Positions 30,165 through 39,151 of a stretch of DNA of 64,000 nt are shown here, one piece after another (the stretch's first letter is position 1; each line of letters opens with the position of its first letter). Origin of the DNA: Afipia massiliensis (GTDB lineage Bacteria; Pseudomonadota; Alphaproteobacteria; Rhizobiales; Xanthobacteraceae); the NCBI RefSeq assembly GCF_014203115.1, contig NZ_JACHIJ010000008.1, positions 174,016-238,015 on the forward strand. Reading direction: 5' to 3'. The position numbers and the translations under genes were made by a program. Below the pieces are notes generated by a model. It had not been told where the DNA came from. It did no database searches and was given only the letters and a program-made list of their open reading frames with translations.

Positions 30165-30471
30165 AACCCCGCCTAGAGGGGCTTAATCCGCCAGGCTTTA
30201 GATCTAGTGGCTTTAGACCTGGTTTTTCAAACTGCGTTACGCAGCCTGAGCAACCGGAGCATAGTTGTCGCTTGCAACTATTGGATAGCCCGATAACGGC
30301 GGAACCATACCGAGAAAAAGCGAGCCCTTTACGCCTCGTCGATCCTGTTCGCCCCCACCAAAATCCGCCAACTGGTGGCAGAAATCCTGGCTTTGGTGGA
30401 GGCGCCGGGTGCTCCCCCGGGTCCGAGTGACTTGTTACGACGGCCATTTATTTCCATAGCCGGCGAACCGG
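30165..30471 (-). ncRNA. ssrA: tmRNA, alphaproteobacterial permuted two-piece form
   Basis: tmRNA rescues stalled ribosomes and tags the nascent protein. The gene is permuted: the acceptor piece comes first, ending in CCTCCACCA (3' end near 30394), then a 37-base spacer (30357-30393), then the coding piece starting GGGGGCGAACAGGATCGACG at 30356. The 5' GGGGGCG and 3' CGCCTCC pair as the 7-bp acceptor stem. The tag frame runs from 30275 to the TAA at 30237 and encodes ASDNYAPVAQAA; alphaproteobacterial tags usually begin AND, so Ser at position 2 is a variant. A downstream helix uses AACCAGG and CCTGG segments. The ends are estimates from the promoter and the hairpin at 30137. Confidence 0.9.
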
Positions 30472-30477
30472 CACCCC

Positions 30478-30505
30478 TAGATATAGGGGTAAATTCTCAT
30501 GGCAA
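30478..30505 (-). promoter_or_regulatory. Candidate ssrA promoter
   Basis: Minus-strand TTGCCA (30500-30505) and TATCTA (30478-30483) are separated by 16 bp, and transcription would start near 30471. The -10 region lies in the dyad CCCCTATATCTAGGGG. Placement is consistent with the inferred 5' end of the acceptor piece. Confidence 0.45.
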
Positions 30506-30638
30506 AAGGTCGGTTTTCCGCCTCGCGCAGGGCTCTGTGCGGGCTTTTCGGTGGGGAATGTCCCGATTCGCGCCCAGCACATGCGTGCTGCACTGGAAAA
30601 TCGGTTGGTCTCTGTCGGGCTCCATTCTAAATCGGGTC

Positions 30639-31239
30639 ATGCCTCCTGACAGCGCTTCAGCGATTCCCCGGCGCCCTGAAACCGCCGCGCCGGAGCGTCC
30701 GGGGCTGGTTGAACTGTTCGTGGCGTTCGCCAAGATGTCGCTTGCGGGGTTCGGCGGCGTGCTGGTGTGGGCGGCGCGCCATCGTCGATCAGCATCACTG
30801 GATGACGCCGGAGGAATTCAACGAAGCCTTCGCGCTCTGTCATTTCTTACCCGGTCCCAACATCGTTAACCTGTCGGTGGTGTTCGGCGCACGCTTCCGC
30901 GGCATCCCGGGAAGCATCGCGGCCTTTCTGGGTCTGGTCGGGCCTCCAGTGGTGATCGTCACCGTGCTGGCGGCGATCTATGCGCGATACGGCGAAATTC
31001 CTGCACTGCAGCGGACGCTGGCGGGTGTGTCCTGCGCCGCCGTCGGGCTGTTCCTCGCGGTCATCGCATGCATGATGATGCCGCTGTTGAAACGGCGAGA
31101 TCCGGTCGCGCTTGCGCTGTTAGCCGCGGTGTTCGTCGCGATCGGATTGCTGCGGTTGCCGCTGGTGCCGGTCCTGCTGATTGCGATTCCACTCAGCGTT
31201 GTGGTGGCGTTCATTCTACGAAGAAGGGGTGCATTGTGA
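30639..31239 (+). pseudogene. Chromate transporter (ChrA-like), first half, frameshifted
   Basis: The gene for one half of a chromate:H+ transporter, as the N-terminal half-size CHR protein. It begins at ATG 30639 (MPPDSASAIPRRPETAAPERPGLVELF...SLAGFGGVLVWA), then the family sequence continues in another frame as RRAIVDQHHWMTPEEFNEAFALCHFLPGPNIVN with six TM helices to LRRRGAL. Restoring the expected VLVWARRAIVD requires one extra base at about 30770-30780, in GGGCGGCGCGCC. So a single-base deletion or sequencing error disrupts it. The conserved FLPGPN motif lies beyond the break. The second half follows, overlapping at 31236. Confidence 0.8.
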
Positions 31240-31759
31240 ATACGCCGACGGGCACGCTGCTCACCATGGCGTGGACCTTCGGTCTGATGTCGCTGCTCGC
31301 CATCGGGGGAGCAAACTCAACGATTCCTGAAATGCATCGCGGCGCCGTCGAGGTTCGGCATTGGATGTCGGATGCGCAGTTCGCGGATATGTTCGCTATT
31401 GCACAATTGTCGCCGGGACCAAACGTGCTGATCGTGACACTGATCGGTTATCACGTCGCAGGTGCGCTGGTGGCGACATTCGCCATGTGTGGTCCATCGG
31501 CCGTCCTTGCCTATTTCGTCAGCAATGTGCTGACCGCTCGAACCAGTCGATCTGGCCCGAGGTCCTGCAGGCGGCGCTGGTTCCGATTTCCATCGGGCTG
31601 ATGTCCGCCAGTGGTTTCATTCTCACGATAACGACCGGCGGTACGTGGGTCGCAGTGGTTCTTATTGTCGGCGCAGCAGCACTTGCACTGGCGACCCGGC
31701 TCAACCCGCTATGGATTTTGATTGTGGGCGGCATTCTCGGTTTTGCTGGCGTCGTCTGA
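31236..31759 (+). pseudogene. Chromate transporter (ChrA-like), second half, frameshifted
   Basis: The second short-chain CHR half, starting with GTG at 31236 that overlaps the previous TGA. The N-terminal part is intact: SLLAIGGANSTIPEMHR and AQLSPGPNVLIV are the conserved CHR signatures. At about 31538-31542 the frame breaks in GCTCGAACCAG: the family continuation NQSIWPEVLQAALVPISIGLM lies in another frame, so one base is missing. It then ends ILIVGGILGFAGVV. Both halves thus carry one single-base deletion each, which is either loss of function in two steps or two assembly errors. Confidence 0.8.
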
Positions 31760-31846
31760 CGAAAATAGTTAAGCAATGGGGCGCGGAGGCACCTCTGCAA
31801 ACAAGAGCAGACCGGGCTAAGCCCGCGACGACAGAGGGGGACGACG

Positions 31847-32341
31847 ATGAGTGAAGCGCCAGATCGCGCTGCGGAAAAACCCGTGCGCGGGCTTATCAAG
31901 GGACCACAGGATTTTTACGGCGGCTTGGCCCTGATGGCGATTGCGCTGTTCGCTCTGTGGGCGTCCAGCGATCTTCAAGGCATGCGAGGATTCTCGTTCG
32001 GTCCGGGCACCGCGCCGCGCATGTTTGCATTTCTTCTTCTGGCGCTCGGCGCCGGCGTTGCCCTCACCGGGTTTCTTGCCGAGGGACCGCCGCTGCAACG
32101 TTACGGCATTCGCGGTCCAGTTTTCGTGACTGCGGCGATCCTGGTCTTCTCTGTCGCGATACGCCCGCTCGGTCTGATCGTGACGTCGTTCATATGCTTC
32201 ATGATTGCCGCGATGGGAAGCGATGAGACGAAGTGGAAGGAGACCCTCATCGTTGGGATATTCCTGACGATCGGTTGCGCGCTCCTGTTCCCCTATGCGC
32301 TCGGGCTGCCGCTCGATCTTTTCCCACGCGTTCTGCGCTGA
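31847..32341 (+). CDS. tctB: Tripartite tricarboxylate transporter, TctB-like small membrane subunit
   Basis: A 164-residue membrane protein with four TM helices (about 27-46, 60-80, 92-115, 128-150), the size and pattern of TctB. The N-terminal tail is cytoplasmic and charged. It leads a tctB-tctA-tctC set, with tctA 7 bp downstream, so the three form one operon. The transporter takes up di- or tricarboxylates with a periplasmic receptor; the substrate is unknown here. ATG 31847 follows GAGGGGGACGACG. Confidence 0.85.
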   Translation: MSEAPDRAAEKPVRGLIKGPQDFYGGLALMAIALFALWASSDLQGMRGFSFGPGTAPRMFAFLLLALGAGVALTGFLAEGPPLQRYGIRGPVFVTAAILVFSVAIRPLGLIVTSFICFMIAAMGSDETKWKETLIVGIFLTIGCALLFPYALGLPLDLFPRVLR

Positions 32342-32348
32342 GGGCCTC

Positions 32349-33863
32349 ATGGATATTTTTGCAAATCTCGCGCTCGGCTTCAGTGTCGCGTTCTCGCCCG
32401 TCAATCTCGGTCTCTGCCTCGTTGGCGCGCTGGTAGGCACGCTGGTCGGCGTGCTGCCCGGCATCGGCACCATCGCGACCGTTGCCATGCTGCTGCCAAT
32501 CACGTTTGGCTTGCCGCCCGTCGGTGCACTCATCATGCTGGCCGGCATCTACTACGGTGCGCAGTACGGCGGTTCGACCACGTCGATCCTGGTCAACATT
32601 CCCGGCGAAGCGGGCTCGGTGGTCACCGCGCTCGACGGCTTCCAGATGGCCAAACAGGGCCGCGCCGGTCCGGCGCTGGCGATTGCCGCCATCGGCTCGT
32701 TCTTCGCGGGCTGTGTTGCAACCGTCCTGATCGCGTTGCTGGGGGCGCCGCTGACCAAGCTCGCGCTGGCGTTCGGCCCTGCCGAATATTTCTCGTTGAT
32801 GGTGCTCGGCCTGATCTTCGCAGTCGTTCTGGCGAAGGGCTCGGTGCTCAAGGCGATCGCGATGATCGCCTTCGGCGTGCTGCTCTCGATGGTCGGTTCC
32901 GACATCGAGACCGGCGCATCGCGCATGTCGTTCAACGTTCCCGAACTCGCCGACGGACTGGGCTTTGCCACTGTGGCGATGGGTCTGTTCGGCTTCGCCG
33001 AGATTATCCGAAATCTCGATCCTGGCTCGTCGATGGAACGCAGCCTGGTGCAGCAGAAGATTTCCGGACTGATGCCGACCAAGAAGGATCTGAAGGACTC
33101 CGCTCCTGCCATCCTGCGCGGCACGACGCTGGGATCGATCCTCGGCATCCTGCCCGGGGGCGGCGCGGTGATCGCGTCATTCGCCGCCTACACGTTCGAG
33201 AAAAAGATATCGAAGCACCCCGAGCGCTTCGGCCGCGGCGCCATAGAAGGCGTGGCTGCGCCTGAAAGCGCCAACAACGCCGCGGCGCAGACCTCGTTCA
33301 TTCCGCTGCTCACGCTCGGCATTCCGCCCAACGCCGTGATGGCGCTGATGGTCGGCGCGATGACCATTCACGGCATCGTTCCTGGCCCGCAGGTGATGCA
33401 GAAGCAGCCCGAACTCGTCTGGGGCATGATTGCCTCGATGTGGCTCGGCAACCTGATGCTGCTGATCATCAACCTGCCGATGGTCGGCATCTGGGTGCGG
33501 CTGCTGCGGGTGCCTTACAGGCTGCTGTTTCCCTGCATCGTCATCTTCTGCTGCATCGGCATCTATTCGGTCAACAATGCGCCGATGGACGTGGTCATGA
33601 CCGCCGCTTTCGGTCTTGTCGGCTACTGGCTGGTGAAGCACGATTTCGAGCCGGCTCCGATGCTGCTCGGCATGGTGCTTGGCCCGCTGATGGAAGAAAA
33701 CCTCCGCCGCGCGTTGTTGATCTCGCGCGGCGACTGGACGGTCTTCCTGACCCGGCCGCTGTCCGCGACTCTGATGGCAATTGCTGCAATCCTGCTGATC
33801 CTTGCGCTGTTGCCATCGCTTCGCAAGAAACGCGACGAGGTCTTCGTCGAGTCCGAGAACTAG
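32349..33863 (+). CDS. tctA: Tripartite tricarboxylate transporter, TctA large membrane subunit
   Basis: A 504-residue protein with about 12 TM helices. It has the TctA hallmarks: [21 protein letters not shown] (about 33-54), [22 protein letters not shown] (about 66-88) and the second repeat [23 protein letters not shown]. The conserved [25 protein letters not shown] is also present. It is the permease core of the operon. The ATG at 32349 gives the conserved N-terminus [11 protein letters not shown]; the frame is open upstream to 32295, within tctB. Confidence 0.95.
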   Translation: MDIFANLALGFSVAFSPVNLGLCLVGALVGTLVGVLPGIGTIATVAMLLPITFGLPPVGALIMLAGIYYGAQYGGSTTSILVNIPGEAGSVVTALDGFQMAKQGRAGPALAIAAIGSFFAGCVATVLIALLGAPLTKLALAFGPAEYFSLMVLGLIFAVVLAKGSVLKAIAMIAFGVLLSMVGSDIETGASRMSFNVPELADGLGFATVAMGLFGFAEIIRNLDPGSSMERSLVQQKISGLMPTKKDLKDSAPAILRGTTLGSILGILPGGGAVIASFAAYTFEKKISKHPERFGRGAIEGVAAPESANNAAAQTSFIPLLTLGIPPNAVMALMVGAMTIHGIVPGPQVMQKQPELVWGMIASMWLGNLMLLIINLPMVGIWVRLLRVPYRLLFPCIVIFCCIGIYSVNNAPMDVVMTAAFGLVGYWLVKHDFEPAPMLLGMVLGPLMEENLRRALLISRGDWTVFLTRPLSATLMAIAAILLILALLPSLRKKRDEVFVESEN

Positions 33864-34007
33864 GAGACGCGGTGCGGCGTTGCGCCGCGCCGTGCTGTCC
33901 CGGGTCTCGCCGCAAGTCGGATAGACTTGGCTGACCCGGTCATGCTGACACTGCTGGACGGAATAACCCGTTCGGAATTGAAGAGTTTTTTATCTGGGAG
34001 AACCGTC

Positions 34008-34994
34008 ATGAATCTGCTCAAGCGCATGCTGGCGTCCTGCGGGATCGCTGCCCTTGCTGCTGTCGGCGCGGCCATCGGGCCGGCTCAGGCGCAAGACTAT
34101 CCGACGCGCAACATCACCATGATCGTGCCGTTCGCGGCCGGCGGACCAACCGACGTCATCGCCCGCATTGTAACCGGTCACATGCAGCAGACGCTCGGCC
34201 AGTCGATCATCATCGAAAACGTGGTCGGCGCCGGCGGCACCACGGCATCGACGCGCGCCTCGAAGGCCGCGCCCGATGGCTACACCCTCATCACCGGCCA
34301 CATGGGCACCCACGCCGCGTCCGTGCCGCTGTATCCGAAACTCGCCTATCATCCTTCCAAGGATTTCGAGGCCGTTGGTCTGATCGCCGGCACGCCGATC
34401 CTGATCCTCGCGCGCAAGGATTTCGCGCCGAAGGATCTCAAGGAGTTCGTCACCTACGTGAAGGCGAACACCGACAAGCTGAATGCTGCTCACGCGGGCG
34501 TCGGCTCGGTATCCTATTCATCGTGTGAGTTGTTGAATTCGGTGCTCAAGATCAATCCGACCGGCGTTCCGTTCAACGGCACCGGCCCGGCCATGAACGC
34601 GCTGGTCGGCGGCCAGGTCGACTATATGTGCGACCAGATCGTCAACGCCGTGCCGCAGGTCAAGGGCGGCACCATCAAGGCTTACGCCGTGGCGACGCCG
34701 GAGCGTAACCCCTCGCTGCCGGACGTTCCCACCACCGCGGAGGCAGGTCTGCCCGAATTCCAGGCGCAGGCCTGGAACGCAATCTTCGCGCCGAAGGGTA
34801 CTCCGGCTCCGATCGTGGCCAAGCTGAACGCCGCGCTGGTGAAGGCGCTGGATGACGAAGGCGTCCGCAAGCGGCTGCTCGACCTCGGCAGCGTGATTCC
34901 AAAGCCTGCCGAGCGCACGCCGGAGTCGCTGAAGAAGCTGGTCGATAGTGAAATCACCAAGTGGTCGGCGGTGCTGAAGCCGCTCTCCAACTGA
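34008..34994 (+). CDS. tctC: Tripartite tricarboxylate transporter receptor (Bug family)
   Basis: A 328-residue periplasmic binding protein of the Bug/TctC type. A signal peptide (about 1-27, cleaved after AQA) is followed by DYPTRNITMIVPFAAGGPTDVIARI, the classical Bug N-terminus. Later segments (ENVVGAGGTTASTRASKAAPDGYTL, VGGQVDYMCDQI, FAPKGTPAPIVAKLN) are typical. It is the receptor for the TctA/TctB carrier encoded just upstream. CTGGGAG precedes the ATG at 34008. Substrate unknown. Confidence 0.93.
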   Translation: MNLLKRMLASCGIAALAAVGAAIGPAQAQDYPTRNITMIVPFAAGGPTDVIARIVTGHMQQTLGQSIIIENVVGAGGTTASTRASKAAPDGYTLITGHMGTHAASVPLYPKLAYHPSKDFEAVGLIAGTPILILARKDFAPKDLKEFVTYVKANTDKLNAAHAGVGSVSYSSCELLNSVLKINPTGVPFNGTGPAMNALVGGQVDYMCDQIVNAVPQVKGGTIKAYAVATPERNPSLPDVPTTAEAGLPEFQAQAWNAIFAPKGTPAPIVAKLNAALVKALDDEGVRKRLLDLGSVIPKPAERTPESLKKLVDSEITKWSAVLKPLSN

Positions 34995-35024
34995 GATTCA
35001 GCTGACATAACCTGAGTTTGGCGG

Positions 35025-35055
35025 GGGCGGGACGCGAGTTCCGCCCCTTGTCTTT
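35025..35055 (+). terminator. Terminator after tctC
   Basis: GGGGCGGGA and TTCCGCCCC pair across ACGCGAG with one G-T pair, followed by TTGTCTTTT. Located 30 bp past the tctC stop, it closes the tct operon. Confidence 0.75.
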
Positions 35056-35063
35056 TGCTGTTG

Positions 35064-35111
35064 GAGCATGATCTTTCGGAAAACCGGTTCCCACTTTTCC
35101 GGATCATGCTC
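35064..35111. repeat. Hairpin repeat, copy 3
   Basis: Outer arms GAGCATGATC and GATCATGCTC, inner arms CGGAAAA and TTTTCCG, loop ACCGGTTCCCAC. Same family as 6551, 6611 and 42910, oriented like 6611. It lies between the tctC terminator and the thyA promoter. Confidence 0.85.
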
Positions 35112-35115
35112 GTGG

Positions 35116-35168
35116 GCGATTCGATCCTCATTTTTCGGGGTATAATTGCTTCGCCGAAATCGAATCGC
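35116..35168. promoter_or_regulatory. Inverted repeat centred on TATAAT upstream of thyA
   Basis: GCGATTCGAT (35116-35125) and ATCGAATCGC (35159-35168) are perfect complements, and a TATAAT hexamer (35141-35146) lies at the centre. The thyA ATG is 27 bp beyond. TATAAT is a candidate -10 element, with GATTCG (35118-35123) as a poor -35 at 17 bp. The flanking arms could be an operator or a structured 5' UTR; this is inference. Confidence 0.45.
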
Positions 35169-35194
35169 GGCGTGCGGCAGGCTAAACAGGCCCC

Positions 35195-35989
35195 ATGAAC
35201 CAGTATCACGATCTGCTCGAGCGAATTCTCAGCGACGGCGCGGAAAAAACCGACCGCACCGGCACCGGCACGTTGTCCGTGTTCGGCCATCAGATGCGGT
35301 TCAATCTGGCGTCGGGCTTTCCGATGCTGACCACCAAGAAGCTGCATCTGAAATCGATCGTCCACGAACTGCTGTGGTTTCTGGCGGGCGACACCAACAT
35401 CAAATATCTCAACGACAATGGCGTCCGTATCTGGGACGAGTGGGCTGACGAGAACGGCAACCTTGGCCCCGTTTACGGATCGCAGTGGCGTTCCTGGCCC
35501 GCTCAGGACGGCGGCACAATCGATCAGATTTCCAATCTGATCGAGATGATCCGCAGAAATCCGGACTCGCGACGCCTGATCGTGAGCGCCTGGAATCCGG
35601 CCGAAGTCGACAAGATGGCGCTGCCGCCTTGCCATTGCCTGTTTCAGTTTTATGTCGCCAACGGAAAGCTGTCGTGTCAGCTCTATCAGCGCTCGGCGGA
35701 TGTGTTCCTCGGCGTGCCGTTCAACATCGCGTCCTATGCGCTGCTGACGATGATGGTGGCGCAGGTCACCGGACTGAAGCCCGGCGATTTCGTGCATTCG
35801 CTTGGCGACGCGCACCTCTATTCGAACCATCTCGAGCAGGCGCGGCTGCAGCTCACACGTCCCACGCGTCCGTTGCCGACCATGAAGATCAATCCCGACG
35901 TGAAGGATATCTTCTCGTTCCGCTACGAAGACTTCACGCTCGAGAATTACGACCCGCATCCGCACATCAAGGCTGAGGTCGCGGTGTGA
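35195..35989 (+). CDS. thyA: Thymidylate synthase
   Basis: ThyA makes dTMP from dUMP with methylene-tetrahydrofolate. 264 residues, equal in length to the E. coli enzyme. The nucleophile is C146 in [12 protein letters not shown]; the other signatures are [17 protein letters not shown] near the N-terminus, the dUMP-binding [16 protein letters not shown] and [20 protein letters not shown]. It starts at ATG 35195. The following folA start (GTG) overlaps its stop, so thyA and folA are coupled; this suits the tetrahydrofolate cycle, because ThyA yields dihydrofolate that FolA reduces. Confidence 0.98.
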   Translation: MNQYHDLLERILSDGAEKTDRTGTGTLSVFGHQMRFNLASGFPMLTTKKLHLKSIVHELLWFLAGDTNIKYLNDNGVRIWDEWADENGNLGPVYGSQWRSWPAQDGGTIDQISNLIEMIRRNPDSRRLIVSAWNPAEVDKMALPPCHCLFQFYVANGKLSCQLYQRSADVFLGVPFNIASYALLTMMVAQVTGLKPGDFVHSLGDAHLYSNHLEQARLQLTRPTRPLPTMKINPDVKDIFSFRYEDFTLENYDPHPHIKAEVAV

Positions 35990-36522
35990 CCGCGCCGGTG
36001 CCGACCGCTTCACATCCGCAGATTGTCTTCGTCGTCGCAGTCGCGGAAAACGGCGTCATTGGCCGCGACAACGCCATGCCGTGGCATCTCAAATCCGATC
36101 TCAAGCGCTTCAAGGCAATTACGCTGAACCGGCCGGTCATCATGGGCCGCAAGACATTCGCCTCGATCGGCCGTCCGCTGCCGGGCCGCACCAATATTGT
36201 CGTGACGCGTGACAGATCGTTTCAGGCGCCCGGGGTTGTTGTTGCAAACTCGCTCGATGCCGCGCACGACATCGCGCGGGGCGATGCGCTGCGGCGTTTC
36301 GTCACTGAGATTATGGTGATTGGCGGCGCCGAGATTTTTGCGCAATGGTTGAAAAAGGCTGACCGGCTGGAGATCACCGAAGTTCACGCCAGGCCTGAAG
36401 GCGACACGCTTTTGCAGCCGTTTGAGCCGGTGGAATGGGAACAAGTTGCGCGTACGGCGCATGCCAAATCAGACGGCGATACGGCCGATTTCTCCTACGT
36501 GACATATAAGCGTCGCGGCTAA
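35986..36522 (+). CDS. folA: Dihydrofolate reductase
   Basis: FolA reduces dihydrofolate, the product of ThyA, with NADPH. 178 residues. The N-terminal [34 protein letters not shown] contains the active-site loop and the substrate-contacting acidic residue [29 protein letters not shown] is the NADPH-binding region, and [12 protein letters not shown] is the second conserved block. Initiation is at GTG 35986, overlapping the thyA TGA. An ATG lies further in but would cut conserved sequence. Confidence 0.96.
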   Translation: MTAPVPTASHPQIVFVVAVAENGVIGRDNAMPWHLKSDLKRFKAITLNRPVIMGRKTFASIGRPLPGRTNIVVTRDRSFQAPGVVVANSLDAAHDIARGDALRRFVTEIMVIGGAEIFAQWLKKADRLEITEVHARPEGDTLLQPFEPVEWEQVARTAHAKSDGDTADFSYVTYKRRG

Positions 36523-36579
36523 CGCCCGTGTCTCATAGTGCCGCAGATCGCGCCATTAACCGCGATCATGATGTTCGCA

Positions 36580-36607
36580 TTGACAAATTTGCCCTGCATC
36601 ATAGCTC
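36580..36607 (+). promoter_or_regulatory. Candidate promoter upstream of hflK
   Basis: A perfect TTGACA lies at 36580-36585, but the -10 region is poor (TAGCTC at 36602 with a 16-bp spacer). The palindrome AGCTCTTCAGAGCT directly follows (36603-36616), and TGTCCT/AGGACA arms occur at 36619-36638. These symmetric elements in 182 bp of untranslated DNA may be regulatory; weak evidence. Confidence 0.35.
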
Positions 36608-36704
36608 TTCAGAGCTGGTGTCCTGCGTTGTAAGGACAGGGCGCGTCCCCTATAAGGCCCCAAGAGTTTGCGGAGCGCGAGCTTTCGCGCGGAGGAGACT
36701 AACG

Positions 36705-37841
36705 ATGCCGTGGAAGAATCAAGGCGGAGGCCCATGGGGCTCTGGTCCGAAGGGTCCCTGGGGCTCCGGACCGCAATCGCCGGGACCGAGGCCACCCGAT
36801 CTTGAGGATCTCCTGCGCCGTGGGCAGGATCGGCTCCAGACCATGCTGCCGGGAGGAAACTTCAGCGGCATGGGCATCGCGCTGGTTCTGGTCGCCGCAC
36901 TGGCGATCTGGGGGCTGTCGGGCTTCTTCCGCGTGCAGTCCGAAGAACTCGGTGTTGTGCTGCGTTTCGGCAAGCATGTTCGCACGGTGCAGCCGGGTCT
37001 GAACTATCATCTGCCTTATCCGATCGAAACCGTGCTGCTTCCGAAGGCGCTGCGTGTTTCGACCCTCAGCATCGGTATGCGTGTGGTCGATGACTCGCGC
37101 CGCGGCGGTGGCACCACCATTCGCGACGTTCCCGAAGAAAGCCTGATGCTGACCGGCGACGAGAATATCGTCGACGTGGATTTCACCGTGCTGTGGCGTA
37201 TCAAGCCTGACGGCGTGGGCAACTTCCTGTTCAACATCCAGAATCCGGAAGGCACCGTGAAGGCGGTTGCCGAAAGCGCCATGCGCGACCTGATCGGCCG
37301 CTCCACCATTCAGCCGATCCTGACCGGCGCGCGGACCACCATCGAAGCGGCTGTGCTCGAACTGATGCAGAAGACGCTCGACAGCTACGGCTCCGGTATT
37401 CTGATTCAGCAGGTGCAGATGCAGAAGGTCGATCCGCCGTCGCAGGTGATCGACTCGTTCCGCGACGTGCAGGCGGCTCGCGCCGACCTCGAGCGCTTGC
37501 AGAACGAAGCCCAGACCTATGCCAATCGTGTCGTTCCCGACGCGCGCGGTCGCGCGGCGCAGATTCTCCAGGTCGCCGAAGGCTACCGCGAGCAGGTCGT
37601 CGCCGAAGCCAAGGGCCAAAGCTCGCGCTTTCTCAGTGTCTATGAAGCCTACAAGAAGGCGCCTAACGTGACACGCGAGCGGATCTATCTTGAAACGATG
37701 GAAAAGATTCTCGGCGGAGCCGACAAGCTCGTGCTCGACCAGGGCGCGAACGGATCGGGTGTGGTTCCCTATCTGCCATTGAATGAAATCGGACGTCGCA
37801 CGCCGCCGGCTGCGCCACAACAGGGCGGGAGCACCCGATGA
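36705..37841 (+). CDS. hflK: FtsH protease modulator HflK
   Basis: HflK, with HflC, forms the SPFH/prohibitin complex around the membrane protease FtsH. 378 residues: a Gly/Pro-rich cytoplasmic tail (MPWKNQGGGPWG...), one TM helix at about 62-82, then the SPFH domain (about 83-260) containing EELGVVLRFGKHVRTVQPGLNYHLPYPIE, and a coiled coil to about 340. It starts at ATG 36705, behind GGAGGAG at 36692-36698. The frame is open back to 36528, but the conserved N-terminus and the strong ribosome binding site mark 36705. It overlaps hflC by 4 bp. Confidence 0.95.
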   Translation: MPWKNQGGGPWGSGPKGPWGSGPQSPGPRPPDLEDLLRRGQDRLQTMLPGGNFSGMGIALVLVAALAIWGLSGFFRVQSEELGVVLRFGKHVRTVQPGLNYHLPYPIETVLLPKALRVSTLSIGMRVVDDSRRGGGTTIRDVPEESLMLTGDENIVDVDFTVLWRIKPDGVGNFLFNIQNPEGTVKAVAESAMRDLIGRSTIQPILTGARTTIEAAVLELMQKTLDSYGSGILIQQVQMQKVDPPSQVIDSFRDVQAARADLERLQNEAQTYANRVVPDARGRAAQILQVAEGYREQVVAEAKGQSSRFLSVYEAYKKAPNVTRERIYLETMEKILGGADKLVLDQGANGSGVVPYLPLNEIGRRTPPAAPQQGGSTR

Positions 37842-38737
37842 AAAACGGCATCGCAGGTATCGTTGCTCTTTTCGTTCTGCTGGTCGCCATCGTTGTCGGC
37901 TACAGCTCACTGTTCACTGTGAGCGAGACGCAGCAGGTTCTGCTTGTGCGTCTCGGCGAGCCGGTGCGCGTGGTTACGACGCCAGGTCTGAACTTCAAGG
38001 TTCCGTTCATCGATTCCGTCATCAGCATCGACAAGCGGATACTCGACCTTGAGAACCCCTCGCAGGAAGTGATCGCGTCTGACCAGAAGCGACTCGTGGT
38101 CGATGCGTTCGCGCGCTATCGGATCAAGGATCCGCTCCGGTTCTATCAAACCCTCGGTTCGATCCAGGCGGCCAACATTCAGCTCACTACGCTGCTCAAC
38201 TCGTCGCTGCGGCGCGTGCTTGGCGAGGTGCCCTTCATCCAGGTTGTCCGGGATGAGCGCGATGTCCTGATGGCAAGAATTCGCGACCAGCTTGATCGTG
38301 AAGCCACGAGCTATGGCATCGCAGTGGTCGATGTGCGAATCCGCCGTGCCGATTTGCCCGAACAGAACAGTCAGGCGGTTTATCAACGCATGCAGACCGA
38401 GCGCCAGCGGGAGGCAGCGGAGTTCCGCGCACAGGGCGGCCAGCGGGCACAGGAAATCCGCTCCAAGGCCGACCGTGAAGCAACGGTCATCGTCGCCGAG
38501 GCCAATTCTCAATCCGAGAAAATTCGGGGCGAGGGCGACGGCGAACGCAACCGGCTGTTCGCTGAGGCTTACGGCCAGGACGCGGATTTCTTTACGTTCT
38601 ACCGCTCGATGTCCGCCTATGAAAACAGTTTGAAGAACAACGACACCCGCTTCCTGCTCCGGCCGGACTCGGAGTTCTTCCGCTATTTCGCCAACCCGAC
38701 GGGCAAGCCCGCCGCCGCCAATGGTTCTGCCCGCTAA
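37838..38737 (+). CDS. hflC: FtsH protease modulator HflC
   Basis: HflC is the partner of HflK. 299 residues: a TM helix near the N-terminus (about 5-25), SPFH domain with VSETQQVLLVRLGEPVRVVTTPGLNFKVPFID, and a long Ala/Glu/Arg helix (AVYQRMQTERQREAAEFRAQGGQRAQEIRSKADREATVIVAEA) of the coiled-coil type. ATGA overlap with hflK, so both are made in step. Followed by DUF2065 and degP, the usual quality-control cluster in Rhizobiales. Confidence 0.95.
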   Translation: MKNGIAGIVALFVLLVAIVVGYSSLFTVSETQQVLLVRLGEPVRVVTTPGLNFKVPFIDSVISIDKRILDLENPSQEVIASDQKRLVVDAFARYRIKDPLRFYQTLGSIQAANIQLTTLLNSSLRRVLGEVPFIQVVRDERDVLMARIRDQLDREATSYGIAVVDVRIRRADLPEQNSQAVYQRMQTERQREAAEFRAQGGQRAQEIRSKADREATVIVAEANSQSEKIRGEGDGERNRLFAEAYGQDADFFTFYRSMSAYENSLKNNDTRFLLRPDSEFFRYFANPTGKPAAANGSAR

Positions 38738-38779
38738 GATGCGGCTGGAAGCGCGCGATCAGGCAGGAGTCGTCGCCGT

Positions 38780-38980
38780 ATGAGGTCAATTGGATACGGC
38801 GACCTTCTGGTCGGGGTCGGGATCATGTTGGTTCTGGAGGGCTTGCTGTTCACGGCGCTCCCGAACTGGATGCGTTCGGCGATGAAAAGCGCGCTATCCT
38901 CGCCCGACAACATCCTGCGCGCCGTCGGGCTCGTCTCGGCGGTGGTCGGCCTGCTGCTGATCTGGCTGGTGCGGCATTAG
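38780..38980 (+). CDS. DUF2065 small membrane protein
   Basis: 66 residues, two predicted TM helices (YGDLLVGVGIMLVLEGLLFTAL and LRAVGLVSAVVGLLLIWLV). This is the DUF2065 pattern, a short membrane protein often encoded between hflC and degP. AGGAG at 38765-38769 precedes the ATG at 38780. Role unknown; a link to FtsH/HflKC is inferred from context alone. Confidence 0.85.
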   Translation: MRSIGYGDLLVGVGIMLVLEGLLFTALPNWMRSAMKSALSSPDNILRAVGLVSAVVGLLLIWLVRH

Positions 38981-39151
38981 GCTGATCCCAAAAGCCGGCT
39001 GACAGCGTTGTGAGACGCAAAGCCGGCTTTTCGCCGCAATCGCATCGGTTGATCGCTGGAATTCCGCTCAACGGCGGTGCTTGCGCACCCATCGCTTTCA
39101 GGCGCAATCTGGAGCCAAATGATCCGCCTCTTTTCAGGAGACTTTTCGACC

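Noticed and set aside
30112..30447. Open frames on both strands across 30112-30447
   Set aside because: The sequence is the tmRNA gene; pairing and tag frame explain it better than any coding reading.
30770..30780. Programmed frameshifting in the chromate transporter
   Set aside because: No slippery heptamer or downstream structure is apparent, and the second half has a separate lesion; decay or sequencing error is simpler.
34682..36013. A 443-codon open frame antisense to tctC and thyA
   Set aside because: It spans two well-supported genes and an intergenic terminator, and its translation resembles no protein family.
36528..36704. N-terminal extension of hflK from GTG 36528
   Set aside because: The extension lacks a ribosome binding site while GGAGGAG precedes ATG 36705, and it overlaps a TTGACA promoter-like site.
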